A DNA stretch of 64,000 nucleotides from Byssothecium circinans (lineage: Eukaryota; Ascomycota; Dothideomycetes; Pleosporales; Massarinaceae). Location: positions 725,709 through 789,708 of the forward strand of contig ML976989.1 of the NCBI GenBank assembly GCA_010015675.1, written 5' to 3'. This document shows, in pieces, positions 11,225 to 23,502 of this stretch (positions within the stretch are counted from its first letter, which is position 1; each line of letters begins with the position of its first letter). Made by a program: the position numbers and the translations under genes. The notes under the pieces are model-generated. The model saw only the letters and a program-made list of their open reading frames with translations, had not been told where the DNA came from and did no database searches.

Positions 11225-13892
11225 TCATCGAGCGAAGACTTTGACTACGCCATCGCCGCCCGCCGAGACTACCAGGCGTCCGTCTTGACTCCAGACGACA
11301 CTGCAGACGCCCTCACCCCGCATGATGCGGTGTGCTGTAATTTCTTGCGTGCAAATGCGCTTGTCAAGAGACCAGAAACGAATAGAAGCATCGTGCCCGG
11401 CTGAAACGGCCTCGCGGCCATCCTTGCTGATGGATAGAGACGAAATGGCTGAAGGGTGGGCTAGCATGCTGTACGTGCATTGTCCTGTACAGGTTAGCGA
11501 TTGCAATGATAGCTTAGCCGCGCGGTACATACCAGAGTTGGCATCGTAGAATCGGATGAACTGATCCTCGTGCCCGCTGATAATGACGCCTTCAACTCCA
11601 CCTGCGCTGTTTGAGCCAGTGGGACCATGAACGACACCCTCCTCATCTGAACCCCGACCAGAGTCCTGAGATGTAGAACCCTCTGTGCTTTGTGACGTTG
11701 TGATGACAGAGGTGATGCCAGTCGCAGGTGTTCCATCGTACGTCTCAGCGCTAGCCATGCCAATCAGCTCTTCGCCTGTTCGCGTGTCATAAACGAGAAT
11801 CGAAGCATCAGAGAATGACACCACAAAATTTTCGCCATTGAGCGAGAGTGGGCTGATGCAGGTTGGCGAAGCATGTGTTGCTCGCTCAATGGTGTGTACG
11901 AGCATGTAGTGGAATGGAGTGGTAGTGGCGATGCTGGGCTGTGGTGAAGACGGATAGTTCGATCCAGAGGTGACCGAATGCCTTCGGCTTCCACCGATTC
12001 CGCGCCGAGAGCCTGATTGAGGCGATACCAGTTGTGGAGGTGCGCTGACGGCCCAGATTTTGATGGTCCCATCAGCGGATCCTGATGCGAGCAGAACTCG
12101 GTCAGGACCGCCATAGTTGCTGCAGTCAGTGCCAAACACAGAAGCGCAAGTCGCGGGCAGAACGCAAACGGTCCATACGGCATCTGTATGCCCCTCAAGT
12201 GTTGCCTTTGGATCAACACGTCCTCTCTCCCAAACGCGAACCGAGGCGTCTTGGCCTCCAGAGAATATCCAGCCATCACCGGACACTCTACCCCCAGTGG
12301 CGAAAGAGGCAGTTGATGGACATGCCGCTAGAGATGTGACAACGCCATCGTGACCGCGGTGAGACCAGTATGGAGAGATATCCAAGTCGTTACTCATACT
12401 GTGATGATTGGCATAGCTTGCGGGTATTATCCACCTCTTGATCATTCCATCATCGCCCGCAGTGCATATTTCGGGCTCCGTGGGACTGCCGCCTCCAGTG
12501 AAGATGACAGAACGAACGACATCAAGATGCCCGCGGAGAGCGAACCTGACCTTGAAATTCTGCGCATCAGCCCGAGCGTTCTGACTAGTAGCCTCACGAG
12601 TGTCTCCCTGGCTTGATCGCCTTCGATGCAGGTCTAGACTGGTCTTTCGTTTTCCTTGTCGTGGAGGTGATTTGGATGGTATGTTGTTCGCGCTTGGAAA
12701 TATCTCGGTATCCGGCCTCCGGGGTGGTTGTGCTTCTTGTGGTAGGTCGGTTATTTGCTCCTCAAAGTTCCAGCTATCTGGATCCTCCGCGGCCACTTGC
12801 ATATTTCCCAAGCTTCTTTCTTCCCGATTTGGTATTGGTCGACCATGGTGATCGAACGTATGCGTCACCTTCTCTACTTGCTCCTCTGGCACCGCAGCGA
12901 AATTATGAGAGGGTTGAGCTTGTGGTGGCTGACCAAAAAAGTCCGCTGACGGCCCTGTGTGGGAAGGGAGAGGACTTTGACCAGATGTTTCTCGTGTCAT
13001 TTGCGGGGCTTGGTGGAATTGTTGCTGCTGGTGATTGAAATTCTGCATTTCCGCAGATGTAGGAACATTGGGTGGATGGTGGTTGGGCATTGATGTATTT
13101 GGCATCGTCGGTAACTGGGACTGCATCTTTTGACGGTGCTGCTGAAGATAAAGTTCCTCCATGGAAGCTTCCCCGTGATTCATGAAGCCAGAGCCGTTCC
13201 CAAGATGCCCACCTGGCTGCTGAGCTGGTTGGGCAGGCGGAGTTAAAAGATAGGTGATTTCCTCAACGCATTTTGTAAGGTATAACTTTGACTTCTCGCG
13301 CAAGCCGTCTCGATCAGCATCGGCTCGCGCGGACTCGGGGTCGACATCGAGGAAAGAGTTGTGGTGCTTGTTTGTAGCTGCGAGAGAAGTAAAGTTAGTC
13401 TTGGATCAATAACAACAGCCACGAACAATTGAAGAAACTGAGCGCACGTTTGTTGGGTCTCATACCACCAGCGGACGCTTTACCCTTTCCCTTCTTGTCT
13501 TCTCTGGCCGCTTGAGAGTCTGCTCCCGCTGCGCCCGACTTGCTCTTTGCCCGCTCGTTCATCAATGCTTGCTCGAGCATGCGTATATGCTTGTTCAGCT
13601 GGTCATTTAACTTCTTCGCGCTCCGGAGTTCGCCCTCTTGCTTCGCAATCTTCGCTTTCATCTCCGCGCGCTCGATGTCCCAGGCATTCCTCGCGCGCTC
13701 GTGATTGTGCCATTCCAGCTGCAGGAAGCGCATTACACCTGAGGACCCCATTAGCCTATGCCCTGTCCAGCACTGTTGTCAGGAACTGTGTCTCTTACCC
13801 TGCAATGTGTACTCGGTCCCTGTCGGCGCACTGCCGTCCCCTCCGCCACCCGCGCCGCCTGCATTCATGGCTGACGGCGATTGCCATGCCAT
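11225..13892 (-). CDS. PRO11: Striatin, STRIPAK scaffold (PRO11/HAM-3/StrA type)
   Basis: Four exons: 13799-13892, 13466-13738, 11533-13377 and 11225-11484, giving 823 aa with consistent phases. The third intron is only 48 bp and reads through. Striatin scaffolds PP2A and the STRIPAK complex, which in filamentous fungi controls hyphal fusion, septation and fruiting-body development. The N-terminus holds the conserved striatin segment [18 protein letters not shown] followed by a coiled coil ([16 protein letters not shown]), used for oligomerisation and PP2A binding. The middle is Gln/His/Pro-rich and low complexity. From about residue 420 come WD40 repeats ([61 protein letters not shown]), ending at the C-terminus in the usual way. 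Confidence 0.93.
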
Positions 13893-15478
13893 GACGCACT
13901 GTTGTCGTGTGTATAGAGCTTGTCGACAAGTAGTCTGCGAAGACTAACATGCGGCGTCGGAGTCGAAGAAAGTGCTATCGGGAGCGATGAATAGCTGGCC
14001 GGAACGAAGGGAGCTCGGTGTTTTCTAGGGGGGCACGGGTATGGGCGTGAATGCGACGTCGCGGCGGGTTGCTGAGGGAGACACGGAGAGATGAAAGTCA
14101 GACAATGCAGGTAACGGCACCAGCTGCACAATCTCGCCGACTTACGACGAAAGGGAGCTGTCCCGTGAAGTCGTCCACCTAGTGCTGCCCATCTGGCAGG
14201 CCGCGGGCTAGTTCCCAATCGGGCTAGATCGGTCTTGGCTTGCATCGCTCATCAATTGTTTCCAGGATGCCAAACTTGAGTGCTAAAGGGCACTTAGCAT
14301 CGTTGTGTTACCACTACCCGTCTTGTGCTATGATCCGGCGCTATCATATGCATGCAGGCTCCTAAAATTGTTTGGATTGTCTTTCCCGAGTACTTGATCA
14401 GAAAATCAACTTTCCTGACGTAACACCACATCCTCAACGACCGTGGAGCAAGCGACAAGATCAGCTACTCTTCATATGATCAACCACGGGATGCCGATCA
14501 AGATATATTTCGTTAACCTCTGTTAGAGTTCTGGGAATGAGTTCAACCAAGGCTCGTCACTTTCTGCCAGCTTTTCGACAGCGCGAGCACTTACGTCTCG
14601 AGACCAACCTCATCAATCCGGCCGGATGTTACAAACAGACACAAGGTATACTATTAGCCAGCTGGAGTTCATGAAACCATTCTACGTATTTGTCCTCCAC
14701 GGTCTTCTGCCCCGTCTTCAAGTTCGTCAAGCATCACTACCTTCCGGACCTGGTCCTACCATTTTGTCTTGCTTCTGCAACCTCTTGTCTCTCTTTTCAT
14801 CTCATTCTTTTCATACAGATCTAGCAAGATATGTTTTCTCACTTCCTTCGAATTAGCGTGTTCGCCCTGAGGTTCATGTTGAATCTTTTTACCTTCCCAA
14901 ACAGCACTCTGGATACTATCACCTACCATGGTCCTCAACCCAAAACACTAACATCCAAATCGATTACCAAGCAAGTACCTCAGTAAGGCCTTCGATTTAC
15001 ATCTCTAATAAACGCGGTTCTATTCCGACAATTCGACTATCGACTACTTGCCGTTGTCACCGAACCCCGAACTGAGCATTGCCAAGACTGATCCAACTCG
15101 CCGCTTCTGCCTGGGAACCTGCGCCATAAAAAGACACAAGAAAAGAGGTATAAATGGCGACACCATCTTCCACATTTCAAACAAAGAATCATCCGTTCAA
15201 TACCCTACCCAAACAGCGCCACCTGCACAGACACCAGTCGTTCGCCCGCCAAGCGCCTCACGTGCCAGCCTATTCGGAATGGATTGATATCTTATCCGGC
15301 CTAGCGCGTTATCGAGGACTTCTCATCACAACATTCCCGCCTGCTTGCACACCCCAGCCACCCCACCGACCACCACACCCACAACATCGAACGCGACACG
15401 AAACCCAAGCAATCTGGTCGCGCACCCCTATTCATACGAACGACACCACCAAGCGACCGCGATAATCCCAAAACAAAC
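13893..15478. other. Long divergent promoter, striatin / H2A.Z
   Basis: This 1.59-kb region lies between divergent starts. It contains short frames only. The stretch 14250-14650 is moderately AT-rich, while 15330-15470 is a CA/CC-rich leader directly before the H2A.Z ATG. No further gene is supported. Confidence 0.45.
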
Positions 15479-16100
15479 ATGCCTGGCGGGAAAGGTACGC
15501 GCCCGACTCCACAGTACAGGCACGCCCAAGACATGAAGCTTACAAGACGGATGTAGGAAAAACCGGTGGCAAGACGGGTGGAAAGGGCGACTCGCACGCC
15601 AAAACCACAAAGTCGCACTCGGCAAAGGCCGGACTGCAGGTAAGTTAAGCAATTATGTTTTCTGAAAGAAGCGGCCCCTCCTCTTCGTCATGTTCATGTT
15701 CATGACGGAAGAGCGCAACACACCCCGCAACAAGTGTTCTTCCATCACAACAACACGCGCTGACGCGACGTCTTCCCAGTTCCCCTGCGGTCGCATAAAG
15801 CGCCACCTCCGAACCATCACCCGCCAAAAGACGCGCATTGGCGCCAAAGCGTCCATCTACCTCACTGCCGTCCTCGAATACCTGACCGCTGAAGTGCTCG
15901 AGCTAGCAGGCAACGCGGCCAAGGATCTCAAAGTCAAGCGCATCACGCCGCGCCACTTGCAGCTCGCCATCCGCGGCGACGAGGAACTCGACACCCTGAT
16001 CAAGGCTACCATCGCCTTTGGCGGTGTCTTGCCACACATCAACCGTGCGCTGCTGCTCAAGGTCGAGCAGAAGAAGAAGGGCGCGCCGAAGGAGGTGTAG
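15479..16100 (+). CDS. HTZ1: Histone variant H2A.Z
   Basis: Three exons: 15479-15494, 15539-15639 and 15780-16100, encoding 145 aa. H2A.Z replaces H2A in nucleosomes near promoters and is deposited by SWR1-type remodellers. The histone fold is unmistakable: [60 protein letters not shown] and the variant-specific acidic patch plus [12 protein letters not shown]. The C-terminal docking domain ends KKKGAPKEV. The N-terminal tail is Gly/Lys-rich with repeated KTGGK, as expected for acetylated tails. Intron 2 (140 bp) is typical. Intron 1 (44 bp, ending GAAG) is unusually short and its acceptor is the least certain part of the model; without it the ATG is out of frame with the histone body. Confidence 0.9.
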
Positions 16101-18170
16101 ATTGAAGAGCGTTGAATGTCATTTATGACGCGCGAAGTGCGCGTTTCTACGTGGCAGTGGAGAGAATTCATAGATGGGGCGTGCGATAATGGCGATTCGG
16201 ACGGTCAGGCGTCAACAGCGGGCAGGTAGGGAAAATGCGCTGCTTTTCCCCGCTCTGGCTCACCTGATACCCAAAGTGCTGGATTAGTGCCGGAAATGGA
16301 TCTTTGTCTTTCTTTTTCTTAGTATGCTTCAGGCACCTTCACCTCCTCGTCAAAACTACCGAGGGGCGCATGCTGCATTGGCTAGCTATTCTATCCCGGA
16401 ACCTACCTTGTTCGATGGCAAGAAGGGGGACGGGTGCAGGCGCGGGTGTGGGCGTGGGAGTGGCAGAGTCAAGGGCATGTATTTGTCTGTCTGCTTGCCT
16501 GTTTGTGTCTGTGCCTGTGCCTGTGCTTGTGTCTGTCTTACTCTGTCTTACACAGTTTTCTCTTTAACAAGTCAGGCGTGTGTAAGGGGTTTCGGTTTCG
16601 GGTTCAGGGTGTGTCCGCTGTTGGATTTCTTCTCCTTTCATAGTCTTAAGTTGGGTTCCACCTTTATGTAGTAGTAACAACACAGCAATAACAAACACAA
16701 TTTCCTCTGTTCTGCTTCTGGGAATTGGGCTTGTGCACTTCTTGGATGACTTTGATGTGATGTGATGTTATGTGACGTGACGCGACGATGAGGCACAGTT
16801 CTAAGCTATGGTCTTTTCATAAAAAACCCCTGTGTCATTGCGCGCGTGGTGGCGTGACTTCTCATAGCGAAGAATGGGTCTGAGTTCTCAACTTTTAGTG
16901 CTTGCTTATGGTGACTTCGGCGCGGCGGATGAGGACTTCCCCCAGGGCAGATTTATCAATGCACCTCATATCGAAACTCTCAGCGAGCATAAACGCACAC
17001 ACAGACAAACAACCATGTCAAAGTTATCAAGGATACCAAGCACGGTACCCATATATTAAGAATCGCCTGAAATTAAAATACACTAAGCAAGCGAACGACC
17101 ATCTCGTCTCTCGATCCAAAAAACAAAAAAAAGTAACTACAAGTCACTCCCAAGTTCCAGCCCATATCCAAACCCCATTCCGCTAAACAGATGACGCGGG
17201 GGGGAAAGAGACACAAAGAGTTTAGGAAAAGGAGTGGGAAAGGAGACCGATTCCCGAGAAAGATGGGTAAGATATTATTAAAGCGCCGGCCGTCTCGCAT
17301 ATGCAGGCCCGCAGCAGCGGTAGACGAACGAAGAGGGAAGAAAGGATTCGAGAGTACAAATTGGATAACAACACCGTGCAATGATCTCGAGCACGAGGGA
17401 GCGGTTGTGACGAGTCGCGCAATACAAAACGCAGCAAACGGGATAACAGTCGTGACGCTGGAGAGGGGGAATCAATAATCGAATCGTGAGTCATGTGGCT
17501 ACTCACATGACGCGCTCTTTGTTTGATTGGTATTCGTATCCAAGAGCGGTCGTGTCTTGTTGACGTCGGGGAAGTTGCCGTGAACAAGGTATCTCGTCGT
17601 GGTAGGTCGTTGAGTAGAGGCTTCGTCGGCTCGTTGGAGTGTGCTTAGGTGCGTTGAAAAGGATTGAATGGAGCCAAGGCAGCAGAAATATAAACAAACA
17701 GACGCCGCATAGTCCAAAGGTTTCCATACATGATGCTGGATCCCCATTGACAAGTTGCTCTCGGCCAACGCCAGACTAGGAAGAGCCAACATGGGAGTAC
17801 GGCTAAGGACCAGCGACCAAACGTGAGATAGGAAAAGCGAGGCAAGACGAACCCTCCATGCAAACAAATCAGCAAAGGTAATACAGTCCTCATCTGAGAA
17901 AGAAAATTGGCAGAAAACAACAGCAGAGATCCAATGTATCCAAATAATGCTTTTCAGAACCCAAATCGAAAATGCGACATCAGGAGCCCGAGCCCCGGTA
18001 GGTGTAGTCTCTACTGTCGTAGCGTCATTCGTCGTATACGTCGTGAGAGTTAGATAGTCCAGAGCTGGGCCTAGGTGGTGTGAAGGCCGTAAATGTCATC
18101 ATCTCTTGTTCAAATTTCTTCCACATATATAGTGGAGTGGACGCGGGTGGCCTTCCGATCCAAGAAATAC
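16101..18170. other. Gene-free region with simple-sequence tracts
   Basis: This 2.07-kb gap lies between the convergent H2A.Z and Pin4-like genes. It contains a TGTGCC/TGTGTC hexamer tract at about 16500-16545 and a TGATG/TGACG pentamer tract at about 16755-16790. A purine-rich stretch occupies 17190-17340. Frames present are low-complexity and on both strands, so I call no gene. Confidence 0.45.
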
Positions 18171-20039
18171 TCACTGCCCGACAAGTATCTCAACGTTGGA
18201 CTGCGACGACAGCTCATCACTGCCGCGACCCTGATGGCCGTTTTGCCTTGGACGACTGAAGCCGGTGCCTCGCTCAGGAAGAGGTCCTCGTGGTTGCCTT
18301 GAGGGGCGGTCATCGTAGTTGCCACCGAAGGTTCGATGACCTCCAATAGGTCCAGGATTATCCCAAGAGGTCATTTGTCGTAGCGAACGAGGGCTACCTC
18401 CTTGCCCAAAGCCGGAACCAATCTGCATTCGACCGAGCTCTCTCTCGAGCAGACCCTCGTCACGTTGTGACATAGAGCTGGTTGTTGGCGTGCCATTAGG
18501 ATTCGTTGAGGTGCCACCTACAAACGACAGACCTTCGAGGGTTGGTGCACCGAGACGGCCAATGGGGTGGCTTGCAGTGGAGGGTGCAGGCGAAGGCGTG
18601 TATGACCGCAGATCAGCATATGATTTGGCAGCTCGTAGGTTGGGGGCCGCAGCCAATCCGCCTGGTGAATCCGGGAAGCCCAGCAATCCCGAGGTTTGCC
18701 TACCAAAGGCGTTGTAAAAACCTTCTGATGCGCGAACATCGCTAAAGTCCGTGGTGGCGGCTCGGTTGAGGCCACGGCGAGGCTGCTCTGTAGCATGGTT
18801 CGAGGACAGCTGCGGCATTGGGGGGCTAAGGCCCTGGTTGCCTTGCACTTTGAACACATGCAGCTGACGCTGAGTACTGTCGCCTCTGGACGTGTGGTGA
18901 AGGCCTAGCGTATGCGACAATGTGTGCACGATGCGTCGCTGAGAAGGAGACAAGGTAGCCGGGAATGTCATGCTATCGCGATCAGGCGCCTCCTTGAAAA
19001 TCAACAGCTGCGAGTAGAATTGCAAAGCCTGTGGATCATTGAGATCCACCTCTACGAGCGGGTTAGTTGGAGAACGTTCGGGTTCAGGCACGCCCCACAT
19101 ACCAGGCTTCTGGGATCGCATCCCTGAGACTGGAGACGGAGAGGTCGCAGGCATGTGAGACGCCAGGGAGCTGTATGATTGCTGGGACTGGAGGGTGCCT
19201 GGGACGGGCCGGTGCTGCTCCTCCAGCTGTCCACGGCGCTCGCGCTTCTCGCGCTCGATCCGTTCACGCTCAGCCAGGGGCAACATCTTCTTGTATTCGA
19301 CCCTCAGCTTTCTGCCGTGGAGCTCAAAGTGGTTCATTGCTTCGATGACTTGAGCAGTCTCCTCCGCAGTGGTGAAGTTTGCGAAAGCGAGGCCCCGGAA
19401 GACGCCATTGTCAAAGTGATAGTTGAAGGCATATGGCAGCGGCAGGCGCAGATCGGTCATCAGCTGCACCAACTGTTCCTTCTTTACCGCGAAGGGAATG
19501 TTCTTAATGACTATGGCAGTCGGGATGAGCTCTTCGTCGATGTCGTGCTGGAACTGGTTCTGGTGCATGTTGTTGTTGTTGAGGAGTGAGTTGTGGTGAG
19601 CATTGCCCAGACCAGGCAGGGCAAATGTGGGAATGTTCTGTTGCGGCTCCATCCATCCCTAAGAGTGTCAGCACAAACGCTTATTGATGGGGGAAGTAGT
19701 ATCACTGACAGTAGGCAACTGGCTTCGGCCGCCGCGTCCCTGCTGCTTCAGGCGAGATGCAGCACCCAGTGAGCCGAGAGTGTTCTGACCAAAGGCATTT
19801 GAGTTCCAGGCGGGCGTTCCCATGTCATAGTTGTATGCCGAGTGTATGGTCTGGTTTAGACGCTCGTAGTTGCGCGGCTGGTCGTAGCCACGGGCGTGGT
19901 CTTCTGCCGTGTATAGACCGCCTGGGGGCAGCTGGCCGTATGCGTCGAACTGCCGCGAAGGTTGGCGGTGAAGCGTCTGCGGCTGATGGCGGTGCGAGCC
20001 GGGCGACCGCGACGACGGCGCGTCGTATGCGTTATACAT
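18171..20039 (-). CDS. RRM and R3H-like RNA-binding protein (Pin4/Cip1-Cip2 type)
   Basis: Two exons, 19710-20039 and 18171-19658, encode 605 aa. The intron (GTCAGT...TCTTAG, 51 bp) is phase 0. The first 110 residues are Gln/Tyr/Pro-rich and disordered. An RRM spans about residues 155-235 (PTAIVIKNIPFAVKKEQL as RNP2 region, FRGLAFANFTTAEE as RNP1). A charged helix (LAERERIEREKRERRG) follows. Near residues 325-380 is an R3H-like segment (LSPSQRRIVHTLSHTLGLHH) ending LHVFK. The tail is Ser/Gly/Arg-rich. Proteins of this layout in yeasts (Pin4/Mdt1; fission-yeast Cip1/Cip2) are phosphorylated RNA binders linked to stress and DNA-damage responses; the role here is inferred. The TGA at the end overlaps a perfect GTGAGT donor, so a longer isoform is conceivable. 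Confidence 0.85.
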
Positions 20040-21847
20040 GGTGGGATGGGGGATGGGGAGAGAGGAACTGGTGTAATGTCGTATGGTCGGTGGGAAAAAA
20101 TTAACAGGCCGTCAAGTCCAGGGTGGTGTTAGTACATTCGCCGCCAAGGCGGAGGATTTGAAGACGAGCAACAGGGACTCGCAAGTACGACGATACTTGG
20201 ACGAGGCCGCAGGCTTATTAAAGGCAGAGGGTGAGGCGAATAGGGGATGCAGAGCAGAGAGCTCGGGTGGCCAGGGACGGGTGAGTGTGAAGAGACAGGG
20301 GATTGGATTTGGCGGGCCCAGCTCCTTTCTCCTTTCTTTCTCGTGGCTAATGAAGCGCAGCCGCTACGCTGTGGGTCGCAATCCGTGCGGGCCGCGACCG
20401 CGACGTCAAACGGGAAACGAGAAGACGGGCTTGTGGCTCGCGCTGGCGGCGCAGGAGCAGGAGGCGGCGGAGGCAAATGCTCGCGGGTGTGTGATGAAGT
20501 CAAGAAGGCGGCGAAGTGGAGCGGGAGCAGAGAGGGTCCTTCAAGCTTCTGGCTTAGCGACGGGAGGGGGGAGGGGGGTGTCACTGTCAAAATGGAATCG
20601 GTGGCCGGTACCCGTTGACAGGAACAACATGCAGCAGCTCTCACACGGTATCAGCCGAACGATATTCTTAGCTGCGCGGCAGAAGAGGAGGACGGCGGGA
20701 CAGGCTCTCAGATTCAGACGCTCGGGCAGGTCAAGCGGTGGGTGTCGGGCTGTGAAGGGCATCTGAGTCACGCAGGAGCTCTGCATCTGACCTCCATTGG
20801 CTATTGGCTCTCGAGGCCCAAGTCTCTCATCTCTGCCCCCCTATCAATAAAAGCCTCTGCAAGGCCATGTCATGATGGACTATTTATCCTGCCCGTCACC
20901 GTCTGCAGGCGCACAAGGCGCCAGCCTCACTGCGCGTCCGCCGTCAAGATGCTACTTTGTACTATTCACCAGGCTTCAGCATGTGGCGGCCCGCACCCGT
21001 CGCCTCTAGTGCCTGTAGCTCGCCCATAGCCTCTGGTTCTGTTCCCCAACACTTATTTTACCTATTGGCCAAAGCCATGAGCCTGCAGAATGTACTGTAC
21101 ACTGGCAAAAGTGCCGTGGAGTTTCACGCGCGGGAGGAGCCTGGAGACGAGGTCGTGTGCTCAGCATTCTGCATCAGCTGCCCACCTCACACCTCATTGC
21201 CACCGGCCATCTCCATCTGAGCCGGGACTGGTGCGGCTCCGCAGACCCAAAAGACATGTTGGGGATGGGTTGGAGACTGACGCCCCATCCTCTGTAAAAG
21301 GCATCCGGATGCGCTTCAGGCCGTTCAACCGCTGCGTCCGCCGGCGCTGATTGCTCATCTTTCAAAAACGCTACGGCCAAAAGGCTACCACGATGTCACA
21401 TCTATAGTCTCGGACCCGTACACGCATACCGAAGCGGACACGACGGGAAACAGAGGGGTTGCACGGCAGCTCGAAGCATTTCATTCGAAGAGAGGCCGCT
21501 TGCGCCGTGCCAGTTAAGGCCGCCCGCCGGCTGCAACCGCTCTCGCTTTCCGAGGGGCTGGAGACGTGCGATGAGATCCGCGACCTCGCAGGAGTCTTCG
21601 GTCACCTGACCTAGCCGGCCGCGCTGTGGACTTAATTCGTCCAATGAGCCGCTGTCGGAGTGCTTGACCTCTGGCTTGGCCCTTACCCATTTCAATCTCA
21701 GTGCGCGTATATTACGTTGCTGTCCTACTCCAGCCGTGCTTCTTGTGTGGTTGAAGAGCGCCTGAAACGCAAGAGAAAGAGGTGCCAAAGTATTGACAGC
21801 AACCTTTGCATCGATTATCCAGTTCCTAGCTGTCGCCCGCAACGCGC
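20040..21847. other. Intergenic, probable long 5' leader of the Pin4-like gene
   Basis: This 1.8-kb gap lies between two minus-strand genes. The 20080-20790 part is G/A-rich on the plus strand and open in several frames at once, which looks compositional rather than coding. The remainder is mixed. No recognisable domain appears in any frame. Confidence 0.4.
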
Positions 21848-23167
21848 TCAATCATCCAAATCTAGTAATCGTGACCACTCTATCTCTCCAACCTTGCGGA
21901 ACTCGGCCCCAGCTTCGAATTGCCCGCCCTGTTCCCATGCCCGCATTGTCTCAGTATCGTAAGGCCCATTGACATCTCCTTCTGGAGCCGCCAACCAGTG
22001 AAATTCCCACTCGATCTTTGGAGGATTGGGGTGTTTCCAGTCTTCCCCCGTCTCGCGCTTGTACTGCCGCATTATCATTTCGCGTGGAAGCTCGTAAATA
22101 TCTTCCACACCGCGATCGGATAGTCGGCTTGCGCTCTCCGTGATGGCGTCAATGGCTTCTTTTGCCTTTGCCGCCGCCGCCGCCTTGGCTGGATCTGGCT
22201 CAACCTCCATTTCCTGTGCCTTTTTCCTCTTGGTCGTTACAGGCTTCTTCTTAGGCACCGCTTTGCCGTGTCGCACGAGCGCGTCCATCGGCGTCTCTCC
22301 CACGTCAAGATGCAGTATCATCGCAGACAAAACATCACTAGTGATAATCGAGTCATCTTCCCGTTCGCGTTGTTTCCGCTTTTCCTCAATCTTGTCGTGC
22401 TCTTCCTTCGCCCGTCTGATGTCCTTCTTCGATATGCCATCCAGCCAGGCATCTTGGGCGGCTTCCGGATCGAACGCTTTTCGGACGTAGTTGCCTGCCT
22501 CATCGAAACGGCCCTCTTCTTGCTCTTCTTTCATATTGAAAGCATCGAGTTTGGGCGCATGCTTCTTCTTACCTCCGGCGCCGAGCTCTTCATCCATATC
22601 CTCGTCTATCATGTCGCGCTGCTCGTCATCGCTCTCGCTGCTGCTGCCGTCTTCCTCCGCCTTCGCCTTCGCTTTCGAACCAGCGCCAAAGTCCACGGCG
22701 ACATGGCCTCCTGATTTGCTAGCATCCTCTTGACCCAATATCTCAGCGTCGTCTAGAAATCGGAGTTTCTTGCTCTTCTTGTCGCCCCGCCGTGTGTCCT
22801 CATCCTGATCGTCATCCTTATCATCTTCCGCAAACATATCGTCATCCTCCTCATCATCTTTGACTGGAGCTTCCTTCTTGTTTCTAGCTTCTGCGCGAGC
22901 GTCAAAGTTTTCCGTGGAGCTGTCAGAGTCGTAACCATCGATGTTCACAGCGTTGCGCTTCACCCCGGCGCCTTTTCCTATTACGTCGGCCTCGAGCGTT
23001 GGATCTTCTTCATCGTCGTTATCTGGCGCAAGCGTAGATGGATTTCGCGGGTCGAATCGCGGCTTCTTCGAAGAGGGTTCGTCTGCCCCTAGGTGGTGAG
23101 TGCGAGTGAAGTGGTCTCCGGCGCGCTTGGGACGGGCAGCGGAGAAGTTGCTAGATGAGCTTGCCAT
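21848..23167 (-). CDS. LIN1: GYF-domain U5 snRNP-associated protein (Lin1/CD2BP2 type)
   Basis: A single exon encodes 439 aa. CD2BP2/Lin1 proteins associate with the U5 snRNP and bind proline-rich partners through a C-terminal GYF domain. The protein starts with a basic region containing a likely nuclear signal (SSKKPRFD). A very acidic middle follows (several runs of Asp/Glu), then the conserved segment FNMKEEQEEGRFDEAGNYVR with AQDAWLDGI, characteristic of the family. The GYF domain is at about residues 380-437: IEWEFHWLAAPEGDVNGPYD and the FRKVGEIEW end. The signature GPF is GPY here. It diverges from UFD1 across a 335-bp promoter. Confidence 0.9.
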   Translation of the reverse strand: MASSSSNFSAARPKRAGDHFTRTHHLGADEPSSKKPRFDPRNPSTLAPDNDDEEDPTLEADVIGKGAGVKRNAVNIDGYDSDSSTENFDARAEARNKKEAPVKDDEEDDDMFAEDDKDDDQDEDTRRGDKKSKKLRFLDDAEILGQEDASKSGGHVAVDFGAGSKAKAKAEEDGSSSESDDEQRDMIDEDMDEELGAGGKKKHAPKLDAFNMKEEQEEGRFDEAGNYVRKAFDPEAAQDAWLDGISKKDIRRAKEEHDKIEEKRKQREREDDSIITSDVLSAMILHLDVGETPMDALVRHGKAVPKKKPVTTKRKKAQEMEVEPDPAKAAAAAKAKEAIDAITESASRLSDRGVEDIYELPREMIMRQYKRETGEDWKHPNPPKIEWEFHWLAAPEGDVNGPYDTETMRAWEQGGQFEAGAEFRKVGEIEWSRLLDLDD

Positions 23168-23502
23168 ATTGCGCGCTTGTTTCCAATGTGTCGTGCAAAC
23201 GGATAACGATTAGAAAGTAGAAGAAGAATGACGTCGACCTACGGAATTTGGTGAGTTCAAAGCTTCAACCAATGAGGACGGATTCGTTCCGATGCAGCCA
23301 AGGCAGCAGAACCGGTGATTCTAGTCCACCGTAGTGTTAGCTAGCATCTGGCACGTCGTCATATTCTCTGTCCTCAAGCATTCTCTCAACCTCCACCAAC
23401 AAAAAGCGTGTCTTACTATATCTGCACACGCGGTATCACGCGGTATCTTCTCTCATTCACTTAGCAGAATCGTGCTTGCCTCATACATCCCTGCGCACCA
23501 TC
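23168..23502. promoter_or_regulatory. Short divergent promoter, LIN1 / UFD1
   Basis: A 335-bp gap between the two ATGs, the likely shared promoter of a splicing factor and a ubiquitin-proteasome factor. No individual element is assigned. Confidence 0.5.

Noticed and set aside
16304..16671. Cysteine/valine-rich frames at the TGTGCC repeat tract
   Set aside because: The cysteines come from the simple-sequence repeat and appear in all three frames; not a protein gene.
20083..20766. A 227-codon plus-strand frame upstream of the Pin4-like gene
   Set aside because: The region is purine/G-rich and open in several frames on both strands; no domain, no splice support, and composition explains the openness.
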